NCBI RefSeq assembly: GCF_009865135.1
Contig: NZ_WWGH01000001.1
Coordinates: 1,922,001-1,986,000, forward strand
From: Streptomyces sp. SID8374
GTDB lineage: Bacteria > Actinomycetota > Actinomycetes > Streptomycetales > Streptomycetaceae
DNA: 64,000 nucleotides
Reading direction: 5' to 3'
Below, one piece after another: positions 50,639 to 61,048 of this stretch. The position numbers and the translations under genes were made by a program. Position 1 is the stretch's first letter, and the number at the start of each line of letters is the position of its first letter. Below the pieces are notes generated by a model, which saw only the letters and a list, made by a program, of their open reading frames with translations, did no database searches and was not told where the DNA came from.

Positions 50639-51817
50639 TCAGTCGAGGTAGCCGCGGAGCTGGTCGGCGAAGGCGTGGTCCCGCAGCCTGCTGAGGGTCT
50701 TGGACTCGATCTGGCGGATGCGTTCGCGTGTCACGCCGAAGATCCGGCCGATCTCCTCCAGGGTGCGGGGCCGCCCGTCGTCCAGGCCGTAGCGGAGCTG
50801 GACGACCTTGCGTTCGCGTTCGCCGAGGGTGGAGAGGACCGCCTCCAGGTGTTCGCGCAGCAGCAGGAAGGCGGCGGACTCCACGGGTGAGGCGGCGTCG
50901 CCGTCCTCGATGAGGTCGCCGAAGGAGACGTCGTCCTCCTCGCCGACGGGGGCGTGGAGGGAGACGGGCTCCTGGGCCAGGCGCAGCACTTCGGTGACGC
51001 GCTCCGGGGTCAGGTCGAGTTGGGCCGCGACCTCTTCTGCGGTCGGCTCGTACCCCCGCTCCTGGAGCATCCGGCGCTGGACGCGGACCACGCGGTTGAT
51101 CAGCTCCACGACGTGGACGGGGACGCGGATGGTGCGGGCCTGGTCGGCCAGGGCGCGGGACATCGCCTGGCGGATCCACCAGGTCGCGTACGTCGAGAAC
51201 TTGTAGCCCCGGGCGTAGTCGAACTTCTCCACCGCCCGGATCAGCCCGAGGTTCCCCTCCTGGACCAGGTCCAGCATGGTGAGGCCCCGCCCCACGTACC
51301 GCTTGGCGACGGAGACGACCAGGCGGAGGTTGGCCTCGATGAGCCGGCGCTTGGCGGTGCGGCCCATGACCACGAGCCGGTCCAGGTCACCGGCGAGCCG
51401 GGAGTCCAGGTCCGGGTGGCTGGAGAGGCGCTCCTCGGCGAAGAGTCCGGCCTCCACGCGGCGGGCCAGCTCCACCTCCTCGGCGGCGGTGAGCAGCGGG
51501 ATGCGGCCGATCTCCCGCAGATACTGCCGGAACAGGTCGGAGGTGGGCCCGCCGCTGTCCGCCCGGCTCCGCGCCTCACGGGGCTCGGGGACGTGCTCCG
51601 CTTCCTCCATGACGGCCTCGGCTGCGCTCGCTCGCGGGTGGGCCGCGGTCTCCGGGGGGTCCTCCGAGCGGTTCTCCGGGTGGTGGACGGCCCGGTTCTG
51701 CACGGGAATCGCCGACATGTGCTCGGTCGTGGTCGTCACGGTCCGGGTCTGCACGGGGGCGACCTCCAGGTGATCGCTGCCGGATGACTCTGGCAGCCCC
51801 AGTGTGGGGCACGGCAC
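50639..51817 (-). CDS. hrdA: RNA polymerase principal-like sigma factor HrdA
   Basis: 392-residue group 2 sigma-70 factor. Region 1.2 [20 protein letters not shown], region 2 with [20 protein letters not shown] and [15 protein letters not shown], region 3, and region 4 [23 protein letters not shown]. It would recognise vegetative-type promoters. The gene lies next to dnaG, the known hrdA position, and length agrees with HrdA. GTG at 51817 kept; ATG at 51719 is an alternative as region 1.1 is poorly conserved. Confidence 0.9.
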   Translation of the reverse strand: MPCPTLGLPESSGSDHLEVAPVQTRTVTTTTEHMSAIPVQNRAVHHPENRSEDPPETAAHPRASAAEAVMEEAEHVPEPREARSRADSGGPTSDLFRQYLREIGRIPLLTAAEEVELARRVEAGLFAEERLSSHPDLDSRLAGDLDRLVVMGRTAKRRLIEANLRLVVSVAKRYVGRGLTMLDLVQEGNLGLIRAVEKFDYARGYKFSTYATWWIRQAMSRALADQARTIRVPVHVVELINRVVRVQRRMLQERGYEPTAEEVAAQLDLTPERVTEVLRLAQEPVSLHAPVGEEDDVSFGDLIEDGDAASPVESAAFLLLREHLEAVLSTLGERERKVVQLRYGLDDGRPRTLEEIGRIFGVTRERIRQIESKTLSRLRDHAFADQLRGYLD

Positions 51818-51913
51818 AGGGTTGCCACGAGGGGCGTGCGGGGACTTTCTGATTCCGGTCGGTCACCGGCCGGTTACTGCTCCCGGCTCCATCGGCCCCT
51901 GTGTGCTCGGCGC

Positions 51914-53851
51914 TCAGAGCGCGTCGGCGCCCTTGGCCCGCAGGGACTGTGCGTACTGCTGGAGGACCCAGACCTCGTTCTGCGCGGCCGCCAGGTCGTC
52001 GGGGGCCACGTTGCTGCCGAGGCGGGCGAGGCTGCCCTGCACCTCGTTGATGCGGCGGTCGACGGCGCGCAGCCGGACGTGGACGAGCTGCATGCCTGCG
52101 TACGTCTCGTCGATCGTCCTGCCCATGAAGACCTCGACGGCCAGCTCGGTGACGAGGGAGCGCACGGTGTTGTTGGGGGCCGCATCCATGACGGCGACCA
52201 GATACTCGCGGTCGTCGCCGAGGCCCCGCTCGGCGCCGCCCGCCTCCGCGATGCACTGGCGGACCGCCGCGTAGGGCGGGGCGGTGAACTCGTCCACGCC
52301 GTACGCGTCGAAGGCCGGGGAGACCAGGGCGGGCTTCTGGAGGGCGAGCTTGAGCAGCTCGCGCTCGGTGCGGTGGGCGGGGCTGCGGAGGTTCAGCGCG
52401 GGGCCGGAGGGGGCGGCGGGGGCCTGGACGGCGGCCTGCTGGGGTGCGCCGCCGCGCCGGTCCTGGGGGCCGCCCGGTCCCCGGCCGCCGCGTGCGTCGC
52501 CCCGGCCGTCGCCGCCCTTGTCGCGGGCCCAGCGGGCGAGCTGGGCGACGCGGTGGACGACGAACTCCTGGTCGAGGATGCCGACGAGCCCGGCGAGCTG
52601 GACGGCGACCTCGCGCTGCACACTGCTGGTCTTGATCTTGGCGACGACGGCTGCGGCCTCGTCGAGGGCGGCCGCGCGGCCCGCCGGGGTCTCCAGGTCG
52701 TAGCGGCCGACGATCTGGCGCAGCGCGAACTCGAAGAGCGGGGTGCGCGGCTCCACCAGGTCCCGTACGGCGTCGTCGCCCTTGGCCAGGCGCAGGTCGC
52801 ACGGGTCCATGTTGTCCGGGGCGATGGCGATGTAGGTCTCGGCGGCGAACTTCTGGTCGTCCTCGAAGGCGCGCAGAGCCGCCTTCTGGCCGGCCGAGTC
52901 GCCGTCGAAGGTGAAGATCACGCGGGCGCTGCCGTTGTCCATGAGGAGGCGGCGCAGGATCTTGATGTGGTCGTTGCCGAAGGCGGTGCCGCAGGTGGCG
53001 ATGGCGGTGGTGACCCCGGCGAGATGGCAGGCCATGACGTCGGTGTAGCCCTCGACGACGACGGCACGGCTGGCCTTGGCGATGTCCTTCTTGGCCAGGT
53101 CGATGCCGTACAGCACCTGGGACTTCTTGTAGATCGGGGTCTCGGGGGTATTCAGGTACTTCGGGCCGTTGTCGTCGTCGCGGAGCTTGCGGGCGCCGAA
53201 GCCGACGATCTCCCCGGCGGTGTCGCTGATCGGCCACATCAGCCGGCCGCGGAAGCGGTCGATGGGGCCGCGGCGGCCGTCCTGGGAGAGGCCGGAGGTG
53301 ATCAGCTCCTTGTCGCTGAAGCCCTTGCCGCGCAGATAGCGGGTGAGGTGGTCCCAGCCTGCCGGGCTGTAGCCGACCCGGAAGTGGGTCGCGGCGTCCT
53401 GGTCGAAGCCGCGCTCGGCGAGGAACTTCCGGCCGATCTCGGCCTCGGGGCTCTCCAGCGCGCGGACGTAGAAGTCGGCGGCGGCCTGGTGGGCCTCGAT
53501 CAGCCGGATGCGCTCGCCGCGCTGGTGGGAGGGGTTGTAGCCGCCCTCCTCGTACCGCAGGGTGATGCCCGCCTTGGCGGCGAGGCGCTCGACCGTCTCC
53601 GAGAAGGAGAGGTGGTCGATCTTCATCACGAACGCGATGGTGTCGCCGCCCTCCTGGCAGCCGAAGCAGTGGAACAGGCCCTTGCCCGGGCTGACCTGGA
53701 AGGAGGGGGACTTCTCGTCGTGGAAGGGGCAGAGTCCCTTGAGGTTTCCGCCGCCCGCGCTGCGCAGTTGGAGGTATTCGGACACGACGGAGTCGATCGG
53801 GACCGCGTCCCGTACCGCCTTCACGTCGTCGTCATTGATCCTGCCGGCCAC
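51914..53851 (-). CDS. dnaG: DNA primase DnaG
   Basis: 645-residue primase that lays RNA primers at the fork. CHC2 zinc finger with Cys41, His44, Cys62 and Cys65 (CPFHDEKSPSF, LFHCFGCQEGGD); TOPRIM core VVVEGYTDVMACH with the DGD metal site in FDGDSAGQKA; C-terminal helicase-binding domain after a low-complexity, Gly/Arg-rich linker (about 435-470). GTG start at 53851. 96 bp upstream of hrdA on the same strand. Confidence 0.96.
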   Translation of the reverse strand: MAGRINDDDVKAVRDAVPIDSVVSEYLQLRSAGGGNLKGLCPFHDEKSPSFQVSPGKGLFHCFGCQEGGDTIAFVMKIDHLSFSETVERLAAKAGITLRYEEGGYNPSHQRGERIRLIEAHQAAADFYVRALESPEAEIGRKFLAERGFDQDAATHFRVGYSPAGWDHLTRYLRGKGFSDKELITSGLSQDGRRGPIDRFRGRLMWPISDTAGEIVGFGARKLRDDDNGPKYLNTPETPIYKKSQVLYGIDLAKKDIAKASRAVVVEGYTDVMACHLAGVTTAIATCGTAFGNDHIKILRRLLMDNGSARVIFTFDGDSAGQKAALRAFEDDQKFAAETYIAIAPDNMDPCDLRLAKGDDAVRDLVEPRTPLFEFALRQIVGRYDLETPAGRAAALDEAAAVVAKIKTSSVQREVAVQLAGLVGILDQEFVVHRVAQLARWARDKGGDGRGDARGGRGPGGPQDRRGGAPQQAAVQAPAAPSGPALNLRSPAHRTERELLKLALQKPALVSPAFDAYGVDEFTAPPYAAVRQCIAEAGGAERGLGDDREYLVAVMDAAPNNTVRSLVTELAVEVFMGRTIDETYAGMQLVHVRLRAVDRRINEVQGSLARLGSNVAPDDLAAAQNEVWVLQQYAQSLRAKGADAL

Positions 53852-53918
53852 GGATGAAGTCTACGGGTGGGCAAGGACAACCCGACGCCCGCAGGGCTCT
53901 GCCCCGGCCGGTGCGGGG

Positions 53919-54779
53919 TCAGCCGGTGCGGCGGGCGGCCCAGACGGTGCGTTCGGTGCGTACGGCGAGGTCGTCGCGGCGCAGGAGGGAGCCGGGGCCC
54001 CCGGTGTCGAGGAGCCGGTCGAGGGCGGCGAGGTCTTCGGGGGCGAGCGCGTCGGCCACGCTGTGGCGCAGGCGGCGGAGGCTGCCGAGGGCGTAGGCGC
54101 CGACGGCCTCGCTGCGGGAGGGGTCGGTGTCGGCGGTGTTCACGGTGATGGCCCGCTCCGCCTCAACGGTGAATCCGGCCTCCGTCAGTTTCGGGCCCCA
54201 GTCGGCGCCGCGGTGGGGTACGTGTTCGGCGTGGAAGCGGTCGCTCGCCTCGTGGCAGCGCTCCTCCAGGCCGGGCCGCTCCTCGGGGGCGTCGGCGGGC
54301 AGGAAGCGGGGGAAGCCGGACAGCTCCACCACGGCGAACAGCCCGCCGGGGGCGAGCAGGTCGTGGACCTGGCGCAGGGCCCGGCCGGGGTCAGCCATGT
54401 GGTGCATCGAGGCTGACGCCCAGACCAGGTCCGGGGTGCCGAGATCGGGCCAGTCGGCGGCGTCGAGGTCGGCCTGCACGGTCCGTACGCGCCCCTCCGC
54501 GCCCCGGGCGCACGCCTTCTCCCGCAGGCGCTGGAGGTGGGCGGCGGAGGTGTCAACGGCGGTGATGTGCGCCTCGGGGAAGCGGTCGAGGAGGGCGAAG
54601 GTGCCCGTTCCCGTACCGCAGCCGAGGTCGACGATCCGGCGGGGCTGCGCCTGGACGGGGAGCCACTCGGTGAGGGCGGTGAGGTGTTCGGCGAGGACCT
54701 GGGCGTCGAGGTCGAGGATCTCCGCCTCGCCGTGGTGGTCGTGGGAGTGGGCGTGGCTGTGGGTAGGTGCGTGCGTCAT
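53919..54779 (-). CDS. Class I SAM-dependent methyltransferase with His-rich N-terminus
   Basis: 286 residues. SAM motif I IVDLGCGTGTGTFALLD, motif II ITAVDTSAAHL, and ASASMHHMADPGRALRQVHD. The first 16 residues read HAPTHSHAHSHDHHGE, a run of His that may bind Ni, Zn or Cu. C-terminal part LRRLRHSVADALAPEDLAAL. The target is unknown. Same strand as the XRE-cupin gene upstream, 142 bp apart. Confidence 0.85.
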   Translation of the reverse strand: MTHAPTHSHAHSHDHHGEAEILDLDAQVLAEHLTALTEWLPVQAQPRRIVDLGCGTGTGTFALLDRFPEAHITAVDTSAAHLQRLREKACARGAEGRVRTVQADLDAADWPDLGTPDLVWASASMHHMADPGRALRQVHDLLAPGGLFAVVELSGFPRFLPADAPEERPGLEERCHEASDRFHAEHVPHRGADWGPKLTEAGFTVEAERAITVNTADTDPSRSEAVGAYALGSLRRLRHSVADALAPEDLAALDRLLDTGGPGSLLRRDDLAVRTERTVWAARRTG

Positions 54780-54921
54780 GGATCCCACGCTAGGGCGGCC
54801 ATGCCGGAAGAGCACGGCCTCTCCCGGTATCGGCAAGAAGGTGGCCGCTGCCGATGCCGGGCGCGCAAGCGGAGCACGTACGCGGAGGGGCGTCTCATCC
54901 CGTACGCGGACGGCCAGACCG

Positions 54922-55530
54922 TCACGTCGTGTGCGGCAGGTCCGGTGCGCAGTCCTTCCCCGTGCTCCGGTTGTCGCGCAGATGGCCGCGGCGGGCGTCG
55001 CGGTCGAAGATCCCGAGGATCTCGCAGGGGCCGCCCTCGGCGCCGATCGCGTGCGGCAGCATCGTGGGGAACTCGGCGGCCTGGTTGGTCTCCACCCGGA
55101 AGCGGCGGTGGCCCAGCATGAGGACCGCGGTGCCGGAGAGGACGACCAGCCACTCCCGGCCGGGGTGCGCGCGCATCCGGGCGGGGTTGTCCGGCGGCGG
55201 CTCGGTCATCCGCTGCCGTACGACGGTCATGCCGGGGTCGCCCTTCACGGGCCAGCGCATCAGCCCGTGGGCGCCGTCGATCATCGGGCTGATGACGACG
55301 TCGTCGGAGGCGGTCTCCACCAGCTGGTCGAGGGTGGTGTCCAGGGCCCGGGCCAGCGTGACGAGCTGGTCGAGGGCGAGCCGCCGCTGCCCGTTCTCGA
55401 TGCGGCTGAGCGAGGACTGGCTGAGGTTCGCCCGGCCGGCCAGCTCCTCCAGGGACCAGCCCTGGGCCACCCGCAGGGCGCGGATGCGTTTGCGTACGAG
55501 CCCGTCCAGCTCGTCGGTGCTGTGCTCCAT
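54922..55530 (-). CDS. XRE-cupin transcriptional regulator
   Basis: 202 residues: Xre helix-turn-helix (about 10-65; GWSLEELAGRANLSQSSLSR, IENGQRRLALDQLVTLARAL) and a cupin ligand domain (about 90-185; REWLVVLSGTAVLMLGHRRF, then ETNQAAEFPTMLPHAIGAEG). ATG at 55530. Such regulators usually control a neighbouring oxidoreductase, transporter or methyltransferase; the methyltransferase gene lies downstream. Confidence 0.9.
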   Translation of the reverse strand: MEHSTDELDGLVRKRIRALRVAQGWSLEELAGRANLSQSSLSRIENGQRRLALDQLVTLARALDTTLDQLVETASDDVVISPMIDGAHGLMRWPVKGDPGMTVVRQRMTEPPPDNPARMRAHPGREWLVVLSGTAVLMLGHRRFRVETNQAAEFPTMLPHAIGAEGGPCEILGIFDRDARRGHLRDNRSTGKDCAPDLPHTT

Positions 55531-55607
55531 GCGCAACACCGTATGCCCGGCTCGCAAAGCGGTGCTTCCCGGGGCGCGGTCGCCCGTCCCCGCGCCCCGG
55601 GCGGTGG

Positions 55608-56867
55608 TCAGAGCAGGGACGCCAGCTCCACCGACGGATCGGCCAGGGCCTCCGGGTCGTGCTGCTGGCCGGCCCGGATCAGCTCCTGGATGGTCTCCGT
55701 CACGTCCCACACGTTGACGTTCATCCCGGCCAGGACGCGGCGGTCCTTGAGCCAGAACGCGATGAACTCCCGCTTCCCCGCGTCCCCCCGGATGATCACC
55801 TCGTCGTAGGAGCCGGGCGGCGCCCAGCCGGAGTATTCGAGGCCCAGGTCGTACTGGTCGGAGAAGAAGTACGGCACGCGGTCGTACGTCACGTCCTGGC
55901 CGAGCATGGCGCGGGCGGCGGCCGGTCCGCTGTTGAGGGCGTTGGCCCAGTGTTCGACGCGCAGCCGGGTGTTGAGCAGCGGGTGGGCGGCGGCGGCGAC
56001 GTCCCCGGCGGCGTAGATGTGCGGGTCGGAGGTGCGCAGCGAGGCGTCCACGGCGATGCCGCCGCCGTGCGCCCGGTCGGCCATCTCCAGGCCCGCGGCC
56101 TCGGCGAGGGCGGAGCGCGGGGCGGCGCCGATCGCGGCGAGGACGTCGTGGGCGGGGTGCTCCTCGCCGTCGTCGGTGCGGGCGGCCAGCACCATGCCGT
56201 CCTGGCCGACGATCTCGGTGAGGCGGACGCCGAAGTGGAAGCGGACGCCGTGCGAGCTGTGCAGTTCGGTGAAGATCTGGCCCAGTTCGGGGCCGACGAC
56301 CTGGTGCAGCGGGGTGGCCTCCGACTCGACGACGGTGACCTCGGCCCCGTACCCCCGGGCGGCGGCGGCGACCTCCAGGCCGATCCAGCCGCCTCCGGCG
56401 ATCACCAGGTGGCCGTTGTCGCGGCCGAGGGCGGCCAGGACGTTGCGCAGCCGGTCGGCGTGGGCGAGGCGGCGCAGGTGGTGGACGCCCACCAGGTCGG
56501 TGCCGGGGACGTCGAGGCGGCGCGGTTCGGAGCCGGTGGCGAGCAGCAGCTTGTCGTAGCGGATGACGGTGTTGTCGCCGAGCTGCACGGTCTTCGCGTA
56601 CCGGTCGAGGGCCGTGACGGGCTGGCCGAGGTGCAGTTCGATGTCGGCGCCCGCGTACCAGGCGGTCTCGTGGACGAAGACGCTCTCGCGTTCCTCCTTG
56701 CCGCCGAGGTAGCCCTTGGAGAGCGGTGGCCGCTCATAGGGGTGGTCGCGCTCGTCCCCGATGAGGATCACCCGGCCGGTGAACCCTTCCGCGCGGAGCG
56801 TCTCGGCCGCCTTCGCCCCTGCGAGTCCCGCTCCGACGATGACGAATGTCCGATGTGCGTCGACCAC
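55608..56867 (-). CDS. FAD/NAD(P)-dependent oxidoreductase (ferredoxin reductase type)
   Basis: 419 residues of the rubredoxin/ferredoxin-NAD reductase group. FAD-binding FVIVGAGLAGAKAAETLRAE, PPLSKGYL, NAD-binding VIAGGGWIGLEVAAAARGYG, and IYAAGDVAAAAHPL. C-terminal reductase domain. GTG at 56867 with GAGG eight bases upstream. It may feed electrons to cytochrome P450s or oxygenases encoded elsewhere. Confidence 0.9.
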   Translation of the reverse strand: MVDAHRTFVIVGAGLAGAKAAETLRAEGFTGRVILIGDERDHPYERPPLSKGYLGGKEERESVFVHETAWYAGADIELHLGQPVTALDRYAKTVQLGDNTVIRYDKLLLATGSEPRRLDVPGTDLVGVHHLRRLAHADRLRNVLAALGRDNGHLVIAGGGWIGLEVAAAARGYGAEVTVVESEATPLHQVVGPELGQIFTELHSSHGVRFHFGVRLTEIVGQDGMVLAARTDDGEEHPAHDVLAAIGAAPRSALAEAAGLEMADRAHGGGIAVDASLRTSDPHIYAAGDVAAAAHPLLNTRLRVEHWANALNSGPAAARAMLGQDVTYDRVPYFFSDQYDLGLEYSGWAPPGSYDEVIIRGDAGKREFIAFWLKDRRVLAGMNVNVWDVTETIQELIRAGQQHDPEALADPSVELASLL

Positions 56868-57003
56868 TTGATGCCTCCTCAGTGCTGTGCTGCGCGGCGC
56901 CCCCGGCTGCGAGCGTCCCGCACGCAGCGTGATGGCGAAAGAGGGTGTGCCCGGGAGAGGTCACACCCAGTGGTCATTTCTCCGGTCCTCTCCAGTCTGC
57001 CCC

Positions 57004-58365
57004 TCAGCCGCGGCGCGCGGTGAGTGCGGCGTGCAGGGATCGTGCGGAGGCGTCGGTGAGGGCCGCGATCTGGTCGACCAGGACGCGCTTGCGGGTGTGG
57101 TCGTCGGGCGCCTGGTCGAACAGGGCCCGGAAGTGCGGCTCCAGGCCCTCGGGGGCGCGGGCGGTGAGGGCGGCGGCCAGTTCGGCGATGACGATGCGCT
57201 GGTCGGCGCGGAGGGTCTCCTGCTCGGCGCGCTGCATCACGTAACGGTCGGCGACCGCCTTGAGCACCGCGCACTCGTTGCGGACCGTGCGCGGAACGAC
57301 GAGCTCCGCCCCGTACCGGGTGAGGCGGCCAGGCCCGTAGACCTCGCGGGTGGCGGTCTCGGCCTCGGTGCAGAAGCGGCCGATGAGCTGGCTGGTGGCG
57401 TCCTTCAGCCGGGCCTGGGCCACGGCGGAGCCGTCGTACCCGTGCGGCCACCACTCCTGGTCGATCAGCCGGTCCAGCGCCTCGGACAGCTCCTGCGGGT
57501 CGGTGTCCACGGGGACGTAGCGACCGATGGCGACGGCGAAGATCTCCTCGCGCTCCGGCTCGGCATAGAGGCAGTTGGGGTCGATGTGCCCGGCGTGCAG
57601 CCCGTCCTCGAAGTCGTGCACCGAGTACGCCACGTCGTCGGACCAGTCCATCACCTGGGCCTCGAAGCAGGTGCGGTCCTCGGGTGCCCCCTTCCGCGCC
57701 CACTCGAAGACCGGCAGGTCGTCCGCGTACACCCCGAACTTCACCGAGTGCGGGTCGGTGGGGTGCGCGCCGCGCGGCCAGGGGTACTTGGTGGCGGCGT
57801 CCAGGGCTGCCCGGGTCAGATTGAGGCCGACGCTGACCAGCTCGCCGGTGCGCGGGTCGCGGACGAACCGCTTGGGCTCCAGGCGGGTCAGCAGCCGCAG
57901 CGACTGGGCGTTGCCCTCGAAGCCGCCGCAGTCGGATGCGAAGTCGTTGAGCGCCTGTTCGCCGTTGTGGCCGAACGGGGGGTGGCCCATGTCGTGGGAG
58001 AGGCAGGCCGTCTCCACCAGGTCCGGGTCGCAGCCGAGGACGGCGCCCAGCTCACGGCCGACCTGCGCGCACTCCAGGGAGTGGGTGAGCCGGGTGCGGG
58101 GGCTGGCGTCCCAGACGAGCGAACGCGTGCCGGGCGTGACCACCTGGGTCTTGCCCGCGAGCCGGCGCAGCGCGGCGGAGTGCAGCACCCGGGCCCGGTC
58201 GCGCTGGAAGGCGGTGCGGCCGGGGCGCTTGTCCTCCTCGGTGTCGAAGCGCTCGGTGTCGGTCGGTCCGTAGCTGCTCCCGGTGCCCCGCTCACTGTGT
58301 GCGGCTGGTGTGCCTGATGTGCCGTGTGTCTGATCTGCCCCGCGTGCGCCCTGTGTGCCGTCCAT
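57004..58365 (-). CDS. dgt: dGTP triphosphohydrolase-like protein
   Basis: 453-residue HD-domain enzyme expected to hydrolyse dNTPs to the nucleoside and triphosphate. HD motif: [33 protein letters not shown] and the later [18 protein letters not shown] at 58365 chosen; the first 35 residues are Gly/Thr/Ser-rich and unconserved. Precedes the reductase on the same strand; the usual Streptomyces order places dgt near dnaG. Confidence 0.93.
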   Translation of the reverse strand: MDGTQGARGADQTHGTSGTPAAHSERGTGSSYGPTDTERFDTEEDKRPGRTAFQRDRARVLHSAALRRLAGKTQVVTPGTRSLVWDASPRTRLTHSLECAQVGRELGAVLGCDPDLVETACLSHDMGHPPFGHNGEQALNDFASDCGGFEGNAQSLRLLTRLEPKRFVRDPRTGELVSVGLNLTRAALDAATKYPWPRGAHPTDPHSVKFGVYADDLPVFEWARKGAPEDRTCFEAQVMDWSDDVAYSVHDFEDGLHAGHIDPNCLYAEPEREEIFAVAIGRYVPVDTDPQELSEALDRLIDQEWWPHGYDGSAVAQARLKDATSQLIGRFCTEAETATREVYGPGRLTRYGAELVVPRTVRNECAVLKAVADRYVMQRAEQETLRADQRIVIAELAAALTARAPEGLEPHFRALFDQAPDDHTRKRVLVDQIAALTDASARSLHAALTARRG

Positions 58366-58418
58366 GGTCCCGACAGTAGCGACCGGGACGGACAACGTGC
58401 CGTGAGCGGGCCGGGGAG

Positions 58419-59378
58419 TCAGGCGGAAGCGAGCAAGCTCACCATCTCGGAGGGTGCGGTGGCGGACAGTGCCTGGTCGTAGCGGTGGAGGAGGAGGCGG
58501 GCCATCGCCGGGTGGGCGCCGAGCGGAAGGGCGGCGGTGCCCGGCGCGGCGCTCGCGGCGGCGCTCGCGAAGCGGCCGGGGGCGGTGAAGTACGAGGCGA
58601 CGAAGGTACGGTGCCGGCCCCGGGCGGCCAGGGCGCGCAGCGCGGCGGGGACGGTGGGGGTCGTGGCGGAGGAGTACGCCGGGACGACGGGCACCCCGCC
58701 GAGCCGCTCGGCGAGCATCCGGGCCGTACGACGGGTGTCCTGGGCGGAGTCGGGGTCGCGGGACCCGGCGGCGGCGAGGACCACGGCGGTCCGGTGGCTC
58801 CCCTGGTCGGCGGGGTCCCAGCCCGCCTCCACGAGCCGCCCGTACACCGCCTCCACCAGCAGCGGGTGCGGCCCGAGGGGGGCGGCGATCCGGGTGCGTA
58901 CGGCGGGGGCGGCGGCCGCTGCGGCGGGCAGGTCGTGCTTGACGTGGTGGCCGCGCCCCAGGAGCAGCGGTACGAGGACGGCGTCGGCCCCGCGCAGGCC
59001 GTCCAGGGTGTCGGGGAGCAGCGGCCGGTTCAACTCGATGTGGCCGAGGCGGACGTCGAGGCCGGGGCGCAGGTCGCGGACCCGGTCCAGGAGCGCGAGG
59101 ACGGTCCGCAGGGCCTGCGGGTCGCGGCTGCCGTGGGCGACGACGACGAGAGTGGGCGGGGCGGTGGGCAGCCGGAGCGGGGCGGGTGGCCGGGTGCGGG
59201 GCATGGGCCTGCGGGTTCCGTTCCGGGAGACGAGGCTGAGCTGGGTGGAGAGCTGGGCGGTGACGCGGGTGAGGAGCTGCGCGGTGGTGTCGAGGGGCAC
59301 GGTGGAGCGGCCGCCGCTGTGGGTGTCGGTGGGCGGAAGCGGTGACCGGCGGGGCTGCTGCGTGGACGGCTCCGTCAT
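58419..59378 (-). CDS. Sirohydrochlorin chelatase (CbiX)-like protein
   Basis: 319 residues. Two CbiX-like halves: [20 protein letters not shown] with the metal-binding His, and [20 protein letters not shown] in the second, where the His is replaced. [15 protein letters not shown] carries the second metal His. N-terminal 75 residues are low-complexity. It likely inserts Co, Fe or Ni in tetrapyrrole synthesis. Divergent from the SanA-like gene. Confidence 0.82.
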   Translation of the reverse strand: MTEPSTQQPRRSPLPPTDTHSGGRSTVPLDTTAQLLTRVTAQLSTQLSLVSRNGTRRPMPRTRPPAPLRLPTAPPTLVVVAHGSRDPQALRTVLALLDRVRDLRPGLDVRLGHIELNRPLLPDTLDGLRGADAVLVPLLLGRGHHVKHDLPAAAAAAPAVRTRIAAPLGPHPLLVEAVYGRLVEAGWDPADQGSHRTAVVLAAAGSRDPDSAQDTRRTARMLAERLGGVPVVPAYSSATTPTVPAALRALAARGRHRTFVASYFTAPGRFASAAASAAPGTAALPLGAHPAMARLLLHRYDQALSATAPSEMVSLLASA

Positions 59379-59580
59379 GGACCGATGGTGCCGGGCGGAG
59401 GTTGCCGGGCCGTTGCGCGAGGGTCACGGAGGTTTTCCACCCCCTCACGGTCGGGGGGTGGCCGGTGTGCGGGGCGGGGGCCTGCACCCGTTTCTGCCGT
59501 TCGGCGAACCTTTCGGACGTTTCGCTCGTCAGGTGAGGTGGGACCGGACGACGGACGGTACGGACAGGAGGGGGGCTCCC

Positions 59581-60414
59581 GTGCGAGGGATGCGATGGAT
59601 CCGAGGGGGCCGAGAGGCGCGGGCGGCGTCGGAGGCTTCGGGGGATGCGGTGAAGGGGGCGTCGGAGGGTGCGGTGAAAGGGGCGTCGGAGGCCGGGGCG
59701 AAGAAGCACAGACCCTGGGGGTGGCTGCGGCTGCCCCGGCTCTGCGCGCTCCGGCTGCCGCGCTCCCGCCGGGGCCGACGGCTCGCCGTGCAGGGCCTGA
59801 TGGCTCTCTGCGTGCTGGCGCTGCTGCCCGCGACCTGGATGCGGATGGGCGCCGACACACGGGTGGGGACCACGGCGGACGCCCCGGCCCGGGAGGTCGC
59901 CATGGTGTTCGGCGCCGGGCTCTGGAAGGGCCGGCCGACCCCGTATCTCGCCCACCGCCTGGACGCGGCGGCCGAGCTGTACCGGACGGGGAAGGTGAAG
60001 GTCGTCCTGGTCACCGGCGACAACAGCCGGGTGGAGTACGACGAGCCGGACGCGATGCGCACGTATCTCACCGAGCGCGGGGTGCCCGACGACCGGATCG
60101 TCAGCGACTACGCCGGGTTCGACAGCTGGGACTCATGCGTGCGGGCCAAGAAGATATTCGGGGTCGACCGGGCGGTGCTGGTGAGCCAGGGTTTCCACAT
60201 CCACCGGGCGACCACGCTGTGCCGCTCCGCGGGAATCGATGCGTACGGGGTCGGGGTCGACGAGCCCCGGGACGCGACCTGGTACTACGGCGGTGCCCGG
60301 GAGCTGGCCGCGTCGGGGAAGGCCGCCCTGGACGCCCTGCTCCGCCCCGACCCGCACTTCCTGGGGCCGCAGGAGGCGGGCGTGACGGAGGCGCTGGCGT
60401 CGGCAACGCCGTGA
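59581..60414 (+). CDS. SanA/YdcF-like membrane protein (DUF218)
   Basis: 277 residues. Variable basic N-terminus with repeats of VKGASE (about 20-45), one membrane helix (about 68-90; [18 protein letters not shown]), then a DUF218 domain: [47 protein letters not shown]. SanA-type proteins influence envelope permeability and vancomycin tolerance. GTG at 59581 with AGGAGG about nine bases upstream. Confidence 0.85.
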   Translation: MRGMRWIRGGREARAASEASGDAVKGASEGAVKGASEAGAKKHRPWGWLRLPRLCALRLPRSRRGRRLAVQGLMALCVLALLPATWMRMGADTRVGTTADAPAREVAMVFGAGLWKGRPTPYLAHRLDAAAELYRTGKVKVVLVTGDNSRVEYDEPDAMRTYLTERGVPDDRIVSDYAGFDSWDSCVRAKKIFGVDRAVLVSQGFHIHRATTLCRSAGIDAYGVGVDEPRDATWYYGGARELAASGKAALDALLRPDPHFLGPQEAGVTEALASATP

Positions 60415-60435
60415 CCCGCGCCTCCAGTCAGCGGG

Positions 60436-60552
60436 CTTCGGCGGTCCGGCCGGGGTTCGGGGTGCGGTCGGCCGGTGGGCCTCGGCGTGCCGGGGTTCAG
60501 GGTGCGGGCGGTCAACGGGACTCGGCGCGCCGGGGTTCATGGTGTGCCCGGT
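60436..60552. repeat. Tandem 40-bp repeat between SanA-like and GGCT-like genes
   Basis: GCCGGGGTTC starts at 60449, 60489 and 60529, exactly 40 bp apart, each following CTCGGCG-like sequence (two full and one partial copy). The last copy enters the 3' end of the GGCT-like gene and encodes part of its C-terminus. Confidence 0.7.
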
Positions 60553-61040
60553 CCGCCGGGAGGCCGGCCGGTGGTCCACCGCCCCTCGGCGATGACGCTG
60601 CCGCCGGTACGGAGCGACCGGGTGACGGCGGCAGCGGCGAGGTAGACCCAGGCCCGGGTCACCGAAGGCTCGTCCTCCGGCGCCCCTTCCTCCGCTTGCC
60701 TCTCCCCCGGCAGCTCCACCTCGCGGACGACCCGCTCGTAGAGATTGCGCGGGTGGCCGGGCCCGAGGTACTCCTCCAGGTGGTCCAGGAGCCCGAGCAG
60801 CTCGCCGTACACCCCTGGCGCGGCGGTGAGCAGGGTGCCGTGGACGCGGCCGTGGCCGTCGATGGCGTACGGGTATCCGGGCCCGTCGTACAGCAGGGCC
60901 CGGGGCAGGACGGCCGCCCGCTCCCCCGACGTACGGCCCCGGAGGAACAGGTCGTGGTTGGGTTCGCCGGGGAGCAGCGTGCCGTACACGAAGAACGGCA
61001 GCTCACCGGTGGGCGGGCAGCCGGGGTCCAGGGTGCTCAT
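60537..61040 (-). CDS. Gamma-glutamylcyclotransferase-like protein (AIG2/GGCT family)
   Basis: 167 residues. Substrate loop FFVYGTLLPGEPNHDL matches the YGTL motif of the fold; EEYLGPGHPRNLYERVV holds the expected acidic residue. The C-terminus (TTGRPPGGPGTP) is encoded by the tandem repeat region and may vary. ATG at 61040. The cutA gene lies 8 bp upstream on the same strand, so the two form an operon. Confidence 0.85.
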   Translation of the reverse strand: MSTLDPGCPPTGELPFFVYGTLLPGEPNHDLFLRGRTSGERAAVLPRALLYDGPGYPYAIDGHGRVHGTLLTAAPGVYGELLGLLDHLEEYLGPGHPRNLYERVVREVELPGERQAEEGAPEDEPSVTRAWVYLAAAAVTRSLRTGGSVIAEGRWTTGRPPGGPGTP

Positions 61041-61048
61041 GGCCGCCG

